A stretch of 64,000 nt of DNA. Source: CAILZL01 sp049840395 (GTDB lineage Bacteria > Pseudomonadota > Gammaproteobacteria > Steroidobacterales > Steroidobacteraceae). The stretch lies in assembly GCA_049840395.1 (NCBI GenBank), contig JASGLD010000009.1:124001-188000 (forward strand), written 5' to 3'. Made by a program: the position numbers and the translations under genes. The notes beneath the pieces are model-generated. The model was not told where the DNA came from. It saw only the letters and a list, made by a program, of their open reading frames with translations, and did not search any database. Of the stretch, positions 1-8,575 are shown piece by piece. How positions within the stretch are numbered: position 1 is the first letter of the stretch; each line of letters begins with the position of its first letter.

Positions 1-2
1 GC

Positions 3-500
3 TTGACCGAGTCCCTCATCGACAATGATGTCGATGTGGTGTTGTCCGGCGCCTTGCAGGAGAGCGAGGAGATCATGCAGGTGGCCGAACATAGTTTTCA
101 TGATCGCTCTATGGCGATTGCGGCCGCCAATCATCCCTTGGCGCAGGGCCAGCCGCTGAGTTTGCAGGACATCGCTCATGCGGTGTGGGTGATGCCGCCT
201 GCGGCCGCCGAGCCGCGCAAACGGTTTGATGAATTGATGCATAGCTTGGGGCTGGCGCCGCCGACGGTGATTGTCGAGACGCGTTCGCCCAGCACCATCA
301 AAGCACTGGTGGCGAAAACGCATTTTCTCGGCTGGTTGCCCGAGCCGCTGTTTGCCGCAGAACAAAGCGCTGGATTGATACGCGCGCTGCCCATCGACAA
401 GCTGGTGCTGCCGAGAAAGTTCTTTGTATATCGACGGCGTCGCAACTTCATTGCACCGGCGCTGGCAAAATTTCTCGAAGCCCTGCGTCAGCCAAGCTGA
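3..500 (+). CDS. LysR-family transcriptional regulator, C-terminal part
   Basis: This is the effector-binding part of a LysR-type regulator. The reading frame is open to the left edge, so the N-terminal helix-turn-helix lies outside the window; the first codon here is not a real start. The visible 165 residues have the alternating strand/helix pattern of the periplasmic-binding-like fold, with the usual stretch in which a damaging residue run (HPLAQ) is followed by a 'sLQDIAHAVWVMPP' segment typical of LysR domains. It is read in the same direction as the GMC oxidoreductase downstream, 156 bp away, which it might regulate. Ligand unknown. Confidence 0.85.
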   Translation: MTESLIDNDVDVVLSGALQESEEIMQVAEHSFHDRSMAIAAANHPLAQGQPLSLQDIAHAVWVMPPAAAEPRKRFDELMHSLGLAPPTVIVETRSPSTIKALVAKTHFLGWLPEPLFAAEQSAGLIRALPIDKLVLPRKFFVYRRRRNFIAPALAKFLEALRQPS

Positions 501-656
501 CTAACTTCTGTGCAGCCGGTGCGCTAACCCAGAATGGCGATTCGTTCGCTGTCTTTTGCGAAATAGCCTGTTTATTCTTCGATAGCTGCGCCGTGTGGCC
601 GGCCTGTCGTCCACCCCGTGTCATCCAGTTGTCTCATCACGTCGCAAAGGCTTCGC

Positions 657-2126
657 ATGCCGTTTGAGTTCAAATCTCACTACGATGCCATCGTCATCGG
701 TTCCGGCGCCGGTGGCAGCGCCATCACCTATCGTCTGGCACTGGCCGGCAAGCGCGTTTTGGTGCTGGAGCGCGGCCGCGAGCTGCAACCCCATGAGCCG
801 GTGAGCCCGAATGCCATCGGTCGCTATGTCTACGATGAAGTGAATCCGGGCGAAAATGCGGCGCGCTTTCTCGGCGGGCAGACCAAGTTCTATGGCGCGG
901 CGCTGTATCGCATGCGTGCCAGCGATTTCGTCGCCACCGAGCACGAAACCGGCACTTCACCCGCCTGGCCGTTTTCATACGAAGTGCTTGAACCCTATTA
1001 CACGGAGGCCGAGCAGCTCTATCGAGTGCATGGCGATGCGGCAAGCGATCCCACCGAGCCGCCGCGTTCCAATCCCATGCCTTATCCGCCCTTGCCGCAT
1101 AGTTCGGTGGTCGCGCCGGTGGTGGCTCGTTTGCAGGCGTCGGGCACAACGGTGTCTGCCATTCCGCGCGGTCTCGATTACGGTCCGGGCGGCAAGTGTC
1201 AGTTATGTCCCACCTGCGATGGTTACTACTGTCAGCTGGATGCCAAGTGGGATGCCGAGAATTCCACGCTGCGACCGGCCCTGCACACCGGCAATGTCGA
1301 TGTGGCGTTGGGAACGGAGTGTCTGCAGATTGTCACCAGTGAAGATGGCGCACGCGCCATCGGCGTGAACATCCGCATGGATGGCGTGGAGCGATTTGTC
1401 AGCGGCGATCATGTTGTTGTCGCGGCTGGCCTACCTAACTCCATGGAGTTGTTGTGGAAGTCGCGCACCGATAAGCATCCTGCCGGTCTGGGGAATTCCA
1501 CCGGCAATCTGGGGCGGCACCTGGGTGGGCACTCCACCGGCATCGTGTTTCCGTTGTTGTCGTGGCGCGCCCTGCCTGCCAATCACACCAAGACTTTTTC
1601 GATCAACAGTTTTTACGATGGCGCGCCCGATTGGCAGTATCCGCTGGGCGTGATCCAGGTGGCGGGGCAGATGCCTTATTGGCGTCTGGCGTCGAAGGTG
1701 ATGCGTTTACCTGCCTACCTGGTGGCCAAGCGCAGTCTCATGTGTTTCTACATGATCGAGGCTGTACCCACGGCCGAGTCGGGATTCGAAGTGACTGCGC
1801 AGGGCATTGGCGCCAAAGTCGAACCGAAGCTATCGGAGCAGACTTTCGATAAAGCGCGTCAGACCGCCACAGCGATTTTTAAAGCGGCCGGTTATCCGGT
1901 GATTGCACGGCGTCAAATGCCCTCGCTGTGGCATGAAACCGGTACGGCGCGTATCGGTAACGATCCGGCCACTTCCGTATGTAATCCAGACTGCGAAGTG
2001 CATGACATCAAGAATCTGTACGTGGTGGATGCCTCGGCCTTGCCCAGTGCCGGTGCAGTCAACACAGCTTTGACCATTGTCGCGCTGGCGCTCAAGGCCG
2101 GCGATGCGGTGCTTGCCAAAGGCTGA
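657..2126 (+). CDS. GMC-family FAD oxidoreductase
   Basis: A 489-residue glucose-methanol-choline family flavoenzyme that would oxidise an alcohol or sugar-like group. The N-terminal FAD site is visible as IGSGAGGS (residues 14-21) followed by the acidic end of strand 2 (VLVLERG). The C-terminal GMC half carries WHETGT with candidate catalytic His426, and GAVNTALT with candidate Asn469. A Cys-rich stretch near residue 180 (CQLCPTCDGYYC) resembles that of pyranose/gluconate dehydrogenase relatives. The ATG at 657 was chosen because AAAGG lies at 646-650; an upstream ATG at 618 in the same frame lacks a site. No signal peptide. Substrate not identifiable. Confidence 0.9.
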   Translation: MPFEFKSHYDAIVIGSGAGGSAITYRLALAGKRVLVLERGRELQPHEPVSPNAIGRYVYDEVNPGENAARFLGGQTKFYGAALYRMRASDFVATEHETGTSPAWPFSYEVLEPYYTEAEQLYRVHGDAASDPTEPPRSNPMPYPPLPHSSVVAPVVARLQASGTTVSAIPRGLDYGPGGKCQLCPTCDGYYCQLDAKWDAENSTLRPALHTGNVDVALGTECLQIVTSEDGARAIGVNIRMDGVERFVSGDHVVVAAGLPNSMELLWKSRTDKHPAGLGNSTGNLGRHLGGHSTGIVFPLLSWRALPANHTKTFSINSFYDGAPDWQYPLGVIQVAGQMPYWRLASKVMRLPAYLVAKRSLMCFYMIEAVPTAESGFEVTAQGIGAKVEPKLSEQTFDKARQTATAIFKAAGYPVIARRQMPSLWHETGTARIGNDPATSVCNPDCEVHDIKNLYVVDASALPSAGAVNTALTIVALALKAGDAVLAKG

Positions 2127-2177
2127 GCCAGCGCTGAGGATGCGCGACAATTTCGAGTCGCGCGCACTGGAGCCATA

Positions 2178-3077
2178 ATGTTCGGTCGTTTATTTCGCAA
2201 ACGGAAATTGGATCAAGTCTCGCAATTGACGGTGATCAATCGCGATGGCGGCGGCGCGCAGGTGATCTATGAGACAGATGATCTGATCGAAGCGCCGTAC
2301 TGGACGCCCGATGGTCAATGGCTGATCTTCAATGGCGGCGGCCGTTTGTTCCGTGTGCGCAGCGATGGTTCTGCTGCGCCGGAATTGATCGACACCGGCG
2401 CTATCAATGCGGCTACCAACGATCATCTGGTTTCGCCCGATGGCCAGAGTGTTTATTTCACCTCGGATGGTTGTTTGTACGCCGTGGCGTTAACTGGCGG
2501 CGTGCCGCGCAAGGTATCCAATGAACATCCGCCGCATGCGAACTTAAGTTATTACTTGCATGGCATCTCGCCGGATGGTCAATGGCTGAGTTTTGTCGGC
2601 GTGCATTCCGGTGCCAAGTCTGACCCGCATGCGATTTATCTCATTGCCGCTGCCGGCGGCGCGGAGCGACGCTTAACGCATACCAAGGAGCCCGTTGACG
2701 GACCGGAGTTCTCGCCCGATGGTCGATGGATTTATTTCAATTCGGAGCTCAATGGCCGTCGACCCGGACACTCGCAATTATTTCGCATGCATGTCGATGG
2801 TACGCATATCGAACAACTGACCTCCGATGAGCGCGTCAACTGGTTTCCGCATGCCTCGCCTGATGGTCAATGGCTGATGTATCTGAGCTACGCGGAAAAA
2901 ACTCAAGGACACCCGGCCAACGTTGATGTGCTGTTACGCGTCATGCCGGCAGGCGGCGGTGCGGTACAGGATGTGGTCAAGTTATTCGGTGGGCAGGGCA
3001 CGACCAACGTAAATGGGTGGGCGCCGGACAGCCAGCGTTTTGCTTTTATGGCGTATCCTGTGAAGCCAGCCGATTAG
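2178..3077 (+). CDS. TolB-like beta-propeller (PD40 repeat) protein
   Basis: A 299-residue protein built of WD40-like/PD40 repeats: the signature SPDGQWL or a variant recurs about six times (TPDGQWLIF, SPDGQSVYF, SPDGQWLSF, SPDGRWIYF, SPDGQWLMY, APDSQRFAF), as in TolB and in the propeller of prolyl oligopeptidases. There is no signal peptide and no hydrolase domain, so it is probably a cytoplasmic propeller rather than true TolB. GGAG five bases before the ATG supports the start. It follows the GMC oxidoreductase by 51 bp and is probably co-transcribed. Function unknown. Confidence 0.8.
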   Translation: MFGRLFRKRKLDQVSQLTVINRDGGGAQVIYETDDLIEAPYWTPDGQWLIFNGGGRLFRVRSDGSAAPELIDTGAINAATNDHLVSPDGQSVYFTSDGCLYAVALTGGVPRKVSNEHPPHANLSYYLHGISPDGQWLSFVGVHSGAKSDPHAIYLIAAAGGAERRLTHTKEPVDGPEFSPDGRWIYFNSELNGRRPGHSQLFRMHVDGTHIEQLTSDERVNWFPHASPDGQWLMYLSYAEKTQGHPANVDVLLRVMPAGGGAVQDVVKLFGGQGTTNVNGWAPDSQRFAFMAYPVKPAD

Positions 3078-3096
3078 AAAATGCCTGGGGATAGTA

Positions 3097-3588
3097 ATGA
3101 AAGTAATTTATGCCGGATTAATCCTGACCTTGTGTGCTGCACACTTCGCCGTTGCCGAAGACATCACCACCAGTCCCAACGTTAAGCGTATATCCACCGG
3201 AATTTGTTACGCCCGTGGCGAGCGCGGTTACGACGACGCCCGCAACTTCAAAACTTTCGATTCGCTCGAAGCCTGCATAGAAGCGGGTGGGCGCCGACCC
3301 AATCTGACCGGTTGGGGATTTTTGGGTAAGAACTCGCAGAGTGCCTCTTCTGCGTCCAGCCTGGTGCCGGTCATGGCTCCGGCTCCTGCGGCGGCGCCGG
3401 TTGCATCGGCTAAGCCTGCCGGTGACAAGAGCCTGTTCGATACGGCGACCACCACTATCGTGAAGAAGTCGCGTAGCGGCATTTGTTACGAGGCCGCCAA
3501 TCCCAGCTATGCCGACATTGAAAATTTCACAGCTTATCGGACCGTGGATGATTGCCTGCAAAGCGGCGGCAAGGCGCTGTCGAAGTAG
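3097..3588 (+). CDS. Small exported protein with a duplicated Cys module
   Basis: A 163-residue exported protein. Residues 1-20 form a signal peptide (cleavage near AVA-ED). The mature part is two copies of a roughly 35-residue module (31-66 and 125-159) sharing a GIC-Y start, an N-F-T/K-Y/F-x-S/T-V/L centre, a C about 25 residues on, and a GG-R/K end. An Ala/Pro/Ser-rich linker (82-108) joins them. The two Cys per module suggest a disulfide-bonded mini-domain. I recall similar modules at the N-terminus of some HNH/DUF1524 nuclease proteins, but no nuclease domain is present here. GGGG upstream of the ATG. Function unknown. Confidence 0.7.
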   Translation: MKVIYAGLILTLCAAHFAVAEDITTSPNVKRISTGICYARGERGYDDARNFKTFDSLEACIEAGGRRPNLTGWGFLGKNSQSASSASSLVPVMAPAPAAAPVASAKPAGDKSLFDTATTTIVKKSRSGICYEAANPSYADIENFTAYRTVDDCLQSGGKALSK

Positions 3589-3635
3589 ATTGCGTCATAC
3601 CAGTCCGGCGCGAGAACGAAACTCTGCCAAATAAA

Positions 3636-3658
3636 AAAGGCGCCATGAAGGCGCCTTT
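3636..3658. terminator. Bidirectional intrinsic terminator
   Basis: AAAGGCGCC (3636-3644) pairs with GGCGCCTTT (3650-3658) across a 5-base loop, with A/T-rich flanks on the left. It sits between convergent genes, so it can end both the exported-protein transcript and the rpsU-yqeY transcript. Confidence 0.75.
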
Positions 3659-3688
3659 GATCGATGCTGCGGAGCGATTGCTCGCCGG

Positions 3689-4135
3689 TCAACCGCCCAA
3701 TTTGGCTTTGATCACCGCGCTTACGGCGCCCATGTCGGCGCGACCAGCGGCCTGTTGTTTAACGGCGGCGACGACCTTGCCCATATCCTTGATAGAGGTG
3801 GCGCCTACGCTGGCGATACTCGATGCAATCAGTGCTTCGAGTTCGGTGGCAGACAATTGCGCGGGCAGATAATCCTGAAACTGGACGATTTCAGAGGCTT
3901 CTTTATCGGCCAGATCGTCGCGGCCAGCGCTGCGGAACTGCTCCAGCGCTTCCTTGCGGGTTTTGATCATCTTCTCGACCACCGAAAGAATCTGCGCATC
4001 GTCCAGCGTGATGCGTTCATCCACTTCACGCTGTTTGATGGCGGCTTGCAGCATGCGGATATTGCCCAGGCGGACACTATCCTTGGCGCGCATGGCCGTC
4101 TTCATGTCTTCGCTAATGCGTTCTTTCAGTGACAT
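3689..4135 (-). CDS. yqeY: GatB/YqeY domain protein
   Basis: A 148-residue stand-alone GatB/YqeY-domain protein. The family corresponds to the tail of the GatB amidotransferase subunit and may bind tRNA, but its free-standing role is not settled. It starts MSLKERISEDMKTAMR and contains the characteristic VRLGNIRMLQAAIKQ and a DYLPAQLS segment, all typical of the family; length matches. It follows rpsU by 18 bp and is surely co-transcribed with it. The usual next genes, dnaG and rpoD, are absent: a terminator follows directly. Confidence 0.93.
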   Translation of the reverse strand: MSLKERISEDMKTAMRAKDSVRLGNIRMLQAAIKQREVDERITLDDAQILSVVEKMIKTRKEALEQFRSAGRDDLADKEASEIVQFQDYLPAQLSATELEALIASSIASVGATSIKDMGKVVAAVKQQAAGRADMGAVSAVIKAKLGG

Positions 4136-4153
4136 GCAGAGCCGATCCGTCGA

Positions 4154-4387
4154 TTACGAACGGGCAGCAACGGCAGGACGCGAACGCGGTGCACCGGACG
4201 GACGGTTGCTGCGCTTCATGTGGCGCTTAACGGCGGCGGCCTTTTTGCGCTTACGTTCCTGGGTGGGCTTCTCGTAGAATTCACGACGACGCAGCTCGGT
4301 CAACACACCGGCCTTTTCGCAGGCGCGCTTGAAACGGCGCAGGGCGGCATCGAAATATTCGTTCTCTCGAACGCGAACGCTAGGCAT
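4154..4387 (-). CDS. rpsU: 30S ribosomal protein S21
   Basis: A 77-residue S21: the start PSVRVRENEYFDAALRRFKR and the segment GVLTELRRREFYEKPTQ are diagnostic. S21 binds near the 3' end of 16S rRNA and helps start-site selection. The C-terminus is a few residues longer than in enterics, with an Arg/Pro/Ser/Ala-rich tail. It is divergent from tsaD, the arrangement usual in gammaproteobacteria, and is read with yqeY. Confidence 0.97.
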   Translation of the reverse strand: MPSVRVRENEYFDAALRRFKRACEKAGVLTELRRREFYEKPTQERKRKKAAAVKRHMKRSNRPSGAPRSRPAVAARS

Positions 4388-4451
4388 CGCAACCTCGAAC
4401 TATTGATTAGAGACCGGCATCCGCCGATCTGCGGGGGAAAAAGAGCGCGGC

Positions 4452-4480
4452 AGTTTAATGAGGCACGGGCTGAAAAGCAA
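4452..4480 (-). promoter_or_regulatory. Sigma-70 type promoter for rpsU-yqeY
   Basis: On the minus strand TTGCTT (4480-4475) and TAAACT (4457-4452) are separated by 17 bp, about 65 bp upstream of the rpsU start. Predicted from sequence only. Confidence 0.6.
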
Positions 4481-4530
4481 AGCCGGGCGACATCGGGCAT
4501 TGCCCAGGCGGTACTGAATTGGAGAATTGG

Positions 4531-5580
4531 GTGAAAAAGCGCATGCGCGTGCTGGCGATCGAGACTTCCTGCGACGAAACCGCGGTGGCGGTGTACGACA
4601 GCGAGCAGGGCCTGCTGGCCCACCAATTACACAGCCAGATTGCCATGCATGCGGTCTACGGCGGAGTGGTGCCGGAGCTGGCCTCGCGCGACCATGTCCG
4701 CAAGATTGTGCCCTTGCTGGACGCCGCCCTAGCGCAGGCAAATACCCGCCGTGAGCAGCTGGATGCAGTGGCCTACACCGCCGGTCCTGGGCTGATTGGT
4801 GCCCTTTTGGTGGGGGCCGCCGTGGCGCGCAGTTTCGCTTTTGCACTGGGAATACCGGCCTTGGGCGTGCATCACCTGGAAGGTCATTTGCTGGCGCCCA
4901 TGCTGGAGGCGGATCCGCCGCGTTACCCCTTCGTGGCCTTGCTGGTGTCGGGTGGCCATACCTTGCTGGCCGAAGTAGCCGGGTTGGGGCAATACCAGAT
5001 ATTGGGTAGTACGCTGGACGATGCGGCCGGCGAGGCTTTCGACAAGACGGCCAAGGTATTGGGGTTGCCATATCCGGGTGGACCGGCTCTGGCGCATCTG
5101 GCTGAGCAAGGTCGCTCAGGTCGCTTTCAGTTGCCGCGGCCCATGCTGGATCGCCCCGGACTGGATTTCAGCTTCAGCGGGCTGAAGACAGCGGTGGTGG
5201 TGACGCTGCGCAATTTATCGGCGCCGTTGGATGCGCCAACCCGCGCGGATCTGGCGCGTGCATTCGAAGATGCGGTGGTGGCTACTCTGGCAGCGAAATG
5301 CGAGCGTGCGCTGCGGCAAACCGGCGCGAAGACATTGGTGGTGGCGGGGGGCGTGGGCGCCAATCGTCATCTGCGTGCCGAGTTATTGGCATTGGGCGAG
5401 CGACGTGGGATCGTGGTGCGTTATCCACGCACTGAGTTTTGCACCGACAATGCTGCGATGATTGCCTATGCGGGCTGCCAGCGTTTGTTAGCGGGTCAGC
5501 AGGACGATCTGGCCATACGTGCCACAGCGCGTTGGCCGATGGATTCGCTGGCTGCACCATCAGCCGGGCCAGCGGCATAG
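4531..5580 (+). CDS. tsaD: tRNA N6-adenosine threonylcarbamoyltransferase TsaD
   Basis: TsaD (Kae1/Gcp) transfers threonylcarbamoyl from TC-AMP to A37 of ANN-decoding tRNAs together with TsaB and TsaE. The 349-residue protein has the ASKHA-fold start LAIETSCDETAVAVYD, the metal-binding HHLEGH (His115 and His119), GGVGANRHLR and the C-terminal FCTDNAAMIAYAG with the metal-binding Asp. The GTG at 4531 was chosen because GGAG (4521-4524) is six bases upstream; the ATG at 4543 would give a protein four residues shorter. Divergent from rpsU and followed by folB and folK. Confidence 0.96.
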   Translation: MKKRMRVLAIETSCDETAVAVYDSEQGLLAHQLHSQIAMHAVYGGVVPELASRDHVRKIVPLLDAALAQANTRREQLDAVAYTAGPGLIGALLVGAAVARSFAFALGIPALGVHHLEGHLLAPMLEADPPRYPFVALLVSGGHTLLAEVAGLGQYQILGSTLDDAAGEAFDKTAKVLGLPYPGGPALAHLAEQGRSGRFQLPRPMLDRPGLDFSFSGLKTAVVVTLRNLSAPLDAPTRADLARAFEDAVVATLAAKCERALRQTGAKTLVVAGGVGANRHLRAELLALGERRGIVVRYPRTEFCTDNAAMIAYAGCQRLLAGQQDDLAIRATARWPMDSLAAPSAGPAA

Positions 5581-5620
5581 TACTCACTGATCTACTTCAT
5601 TACTTGCATCGACGGACATC

Positions 5621-5995
5621 ATGACCGACAAGATTTTTCTAACCGCGCTCAGCGTTGAATGCATCGTGGGCATCTGGGACTGGGAGCGCCAGGTCAAACA
5701 GACCGTGGTGATTGATCTGGAAATGGCCTGCGATATTCGCAAGGCGGCGCAGAGTGATCACATCGACGACACCGTCGATTACAAGCAGGTCAGCAAGCGT
5801 TTGTTAAGTTTTGTAGGCGAATCGCAGTACCAGTTGGTCGAGACGCTCACGGAAAATATCGCGCGAATCGTTATTACAGAGTTCGATGTTCCGTGGGTCC
5901 GTGTTAGATTGAACAAACAAGGTGCGATTCGAAACTCGCGGGATGTAGGGATATTGATAGAGCGTCGTGCCGAAGACTACCTACAATCTAGCTAG
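5621..5995 (+). CDS. folB: Dihydroneopterin aldolase FolB
   Basis: A 124-residue dihydroneopterin aldolase, which converts 7,8-dihydroneopterin to 6-hydroxymethyl-7,8-dihydropterin and glycolaldehyde in folate synthesis. It begins MTDKIFLTALSVECIVGIWDWER, and has DTVDYKQVSKRL, the ETLTENIAR segment with the conserved Glu, and a VRLNKQGAIRNSRDVGI end. No strong ribosome site is visible. The next gene, folK, is 9 bp downstream and performs the following step. Confidence 0.95.
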   Translation: MTDKIFLTALSVECIVGIWDWERQVKQTVVIDLEMACDIRKAAQSDHIDDTVDYKQVSKRLLSFVGESQYQLVETLTENIARIVITEFDVPWVRVRLNKQGAIRNSRDVGILIERRAEDYLQSS

Positions 5996-6004
5996 AGACC
6001 CGCC

Positions 6005-6487
6005 ATGCCCGATGTCTATGTTGCTGCCGGCAGCAATATCCAACCAGAACTAAATTTGCGCAGTGCGCTGTCCGCTCTGAAACGCCGGGTCGGTGACCTT
6101 CGTATCTCCAAGGCCTATCGCAATCAGGCCGTGGGCTTCGAAGGTCCCGAGTTCATCAACCTGGTGATTGGCTTCGAAACCGAGCTGACGCTCACCGAAG
6201 TGCTGTCGGTGCTGCAAGCTGTGGAAAGTCTGTGCGGTCGGCCGCGCAAGGCGCCCAAGTTCGAGCCGCGCTCCATGGATCTGGATCTGCTGCTGTACGG
6301 CGATATGGTCTGCGCCACGCATGCCATTACCCTGCCGCGTCCCGATCTGATCAAGCGTGCTTACATGCTGGCGCCTTTGGCCGAGCTGGCGCCTAACCTG
6401 GTGCATCCCACCATGAAACAGAGCATCGCGGATCTGTGGAAGGGCTTTGATCAGGCATCGCATCCGATGCAAGTAGTGCAGCTATAA
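6005..6487 (+). CDS. folK: HPPK, hydroxymethyldihydropterin pyrophosphokinase
   Basis: A 160-residue HPPK, which pyrophosphorylates 6-hydroxymethyl-7,8-dihydropterin with ATP. Family marks are YVAAGSNIQPELNLRSAL at the start, the FINLVIGFET strand, and the signature RSMDLDLLLYGD (near residues 96-107) with the Mg-binding Asp pair, then LPRPDLIKRAYMLAPLAELAP. It follows folB by 9 bp, so the two steps are encoded together. Confidence 0.96.
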   Translation: MPDVYVAAGSNIQPELNLRSALSALKRRVGDLRISKAYRNQAVGFEGPEFINLVIGFETELTLTEVLSVLQAVESLCGRPRKAPKFEPRSMDLDLLLYGDMVCATHAITLPRPDLIKRAYMLAPLAELAPNLVHPTMKQSIADLWKGFDQASHPMQVVQL

Positions 6488-6532
6488 GCTGCCTACTTAC
6501 TTTGCAAATTCGATTCGGATTCGGCGTCCAGA

Positions 6533-7285
6533 TCACCAACCAATACTGCGTCCGCCATCCACCGCCAGAATTTGTCCGGTGACATAGGGCGCATCCTGCG
6601 CAAAGAACAGCGCGGCGCGCGCGATGTCTTCCGGTGAGCCGCGTCGCTTCAGTGCAGTCTTATCAATGATTTCCTGCTGCAGTTCGGCACTCATCGGATG
6701 CTCCGGCCATAGCACCGGTCCGGGCGCAATGGCATTGACGCGTACCTCCGGCGCCAACTCGCGTGCCAGCGACTTGGTCAAAGTCACCAGACCGGCCTTG
6801 GCAATGGAATACACCGGATGCTCCGGCAGAGGTCGTTGCGCATGAATATCCACCATGTTGATGATCAATCCCTGCGTGGCACGCAGATGTGGCGCAGCGG
6901 CCTGCGCGAGGAACAGCGGCGCTTTCAGATTGCTACCTATCAGATCGTCCCACTGTGATTCGGTGATGGCGCCGATTGGGGTTGGATAAAAACTCGAGGC
7001 GTTGTTGACCAGCACATCCAGCCGACCGAAGTGCTCGATGGTCTGTGCAATCAATTGCGGCAGCGTGCTTACATCGAGAAGATCACTTTGAAGCGCAATG
7101 GCGGATTGCGCGCGTGCCGCGTTCAATTCGGCAACCAAAGCTGCGGCGCCGCTCTGCGAACTGCGATAATGAATCACCACCTGCGCACCCGCGCCATGCA
7201 AGGCATGTGCGATTGCGTTGCCCAGGCGCTTGGCGCCGCCGGTGATCAGCGCTACATGTCCGTTCAATGCGATGCCTGTGGTCAT
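6533..7285 (-). CDS. Pteridine reductase, SDR family
   Basis: A 250-residue short-chain dehydrogenase. TGGAKRLG near residue 16 matches the TGxxxRxG cofactor loop of pteridine reductases (PTR1/FolM type, NADPH-dependent) rather than the common TGxxxGxG. NNAS, the YSIAK catalytic motif (Tyr and Lys) and the C-terminal VTGQILAVDGGRSIGW are present. Its position convergent with folB-folK supports dihydrobiopterin/dihydrofolate reduction. The ATG at 7285 is preferred to a TTG nine bases upstream. It could also be a general SDR. Confidence 0.85.
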   Translation of the reverse strand: MTTGIALNGHVALITGGAKRLGNAIAHALHGAGAQVVIHYRSSQSGAAALVAELNAARAQSAIALQSDLLDVSTLPQLIAQTIEHFGRLDVLVNNASSFYPTPIGAITESQWDDLIGSNLKAPLFLAQAAAPHLRATQGLIINMVDIHAQRPLPEHPVYSIAKAGLVTLTKSLARELAPEVRVNAIAPGPVLWPEHPMSAELQQEIIDKTALKRRGSPEDIARAALFFAQDAPYVTGQILAVDGGRSIGW

Positions 7286-7331
7286 ATCGATCAAATTTCG
7301 GTCAGCACTTAAACAAATTTACCTACAACCC

Positions 7332-8531
7332 ATGTCGCAGCACACCTTACCACCACTACAGCGCGATTGGCTGCGGCAATTGTCGCCGGACGAGCGTGCG
7401 CACAGCGAACGTTTGTTGGCGTTGATCGTTGCTGAAATCGAACGCGCCGGCGGCTGGCTGGATTTTCAGTCCTTCATGAATCTGGCGTTGTATGCGCCGG
7501 GCTTGGGTTACTACAGCGCCGGCACTCACAAGCTGGGTCATGGCGGTGATTTCACTACTGCGCCGGAAATCTCGCCGCTGTTCAGTCGTTGTGTGGCGCG
7601 GCAATGTGCGCAGGTGTTGCAAACGTTGGGTGCCGGAAGCGTGCTGGAGCTGGGTGCGGGTTCTGGCGTGATGGCGTTGGAGATGCTGCGCGAATTGCAG
7701 CGACAGGATTGCCTGCCCGAGCGTTACTGCATTCTGGAAGTGAGCGCCGATTTGCGCGCTCGTCAGCAAGCCTTGCTGCAGCAACACTTGCCGGACTATC
7801 TGCCGCGTGTGCACTGGCTGGATGCTTTACCGCAGGACTTTGTCGGCGTGATCGTTGCTAATGAAGTGCTGGATGCCTTGCCGGTGCAACGCTTCAGTGT
7901 GCAGCAGGGCGAGTTGCAAGCGATGGGTGTTATCAACACCGGGAATGGGCTGGATTGGCAGGCACGCCCTGCTGATAGGGCTTTGTCGACAGCGCTGCAA
8001 GCCATTCGCGATAACGTTAAGGTGATATGGCCGGAGGGCTATTGCAGTGAAGTGAATCTGCAATTGCCGGGTTGGATACACGCGCTGGCCAACTCTCTGC
8101 AGCAGGGTGTCTTGCTGTTCATCGACTATGGTCTGCCACAACATCAGTACTATGCCGGCGAGCGTAGTCGTGGCACCTTGAGTTGCTTCTTCCGTCAACG
8201 CATGCATGAAGATCCGTTGATCAATGTGGGCCTGCAGGACATTACTGCCTGGGTGGATTTCACCGCGGTAGCCGAAGCCGGCATCGCTGCCGGATTGGAG
8301 TTGCGCGGCTTTGCCACTCAGGCACATTTTCTATTCGGTGCCGGTTTGCAGCACTTGTTGGCGGATATGAGCGAGCAGGACGATGCCCTGCGCTGGAAGT
8401 TGTCGCAGCAGGTGCAGAAGTTAACGTTGCCCGGCGAGATGGGTGAAAGTTTCAAGGCCATGGCCTTGGCCAAGAACTACGATGAGCCGCTCAGTGGTTT
8501 TGGTTTTCGTGACTTGCGCGATCACTTATAG
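7332..8531 (+). CDS. MidA/NDUFAF7-type SAM-dependent methyltransferase
   Basis: A 399-residue class I methyltransferase of the COG1565 (MidA/NDUFAF7) family, whose mitochondrial relative methylates an arginine of a complex I subunit; the bacterial target is not established. Visible are the N-terminal FQSFMNLALYAPGLGYYSAG typical of the family, the SAM-binding VLELGAGSGVMA, and IVANEVLDALPVQRF. C-terminal FIDYG and a substrate region with HEDPLINVG are also typical. It is divergent from the pteridine reductase, 46 bp apart, a pairing common in gammaproteobacteria. Confidence 0.92.
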   Translation: MSQHTLPPLQRDWLRQLSPDERAHSERLLALIVAEIERAGGWLDFQSFMNLALYAPGLGYYSAGTHKLGHGGDFTTAPEISPLFSRCVARQCAQVLQTLGAGSVLELGAGSGVMALEMLRELQRQDCLPERYCILEVSADLRARQQALLQQHLPDYLPRVHWLDALPQDFVGVIVANEVLDALPVQRFSVQQGELQAMGVINTGNGLDWQARPADRALSTALQAIRDNVKVIWPEGYCSEVNLQLPGWIHALANSLQQGVLLFIDYGLPQHQYYAGERSRGTLSCFFRQRMHEDPLINVGLQDITAWVDFTAVAEAGIAAGLELRGFATQAHFLFGAGLQHLLADMSEQDDALRWKLSQQVQKLTLPGEMGESFKAMALAKNYDEPLSGFGFRDLRDHL

Positions 8532-8575
8532 GTGCTGGCTACAATATTAATTAGAGGATAAATCCAGGGGGCGTC

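Noticed and set aside
660..700. T-loop-like stretch (GAGTTCAAATCTC) suggesting a tRNA
   Set aside because: No acceptor, D or anticodon arms can be formed around it; it lies in the start of the GMC oxidoreductase gene.
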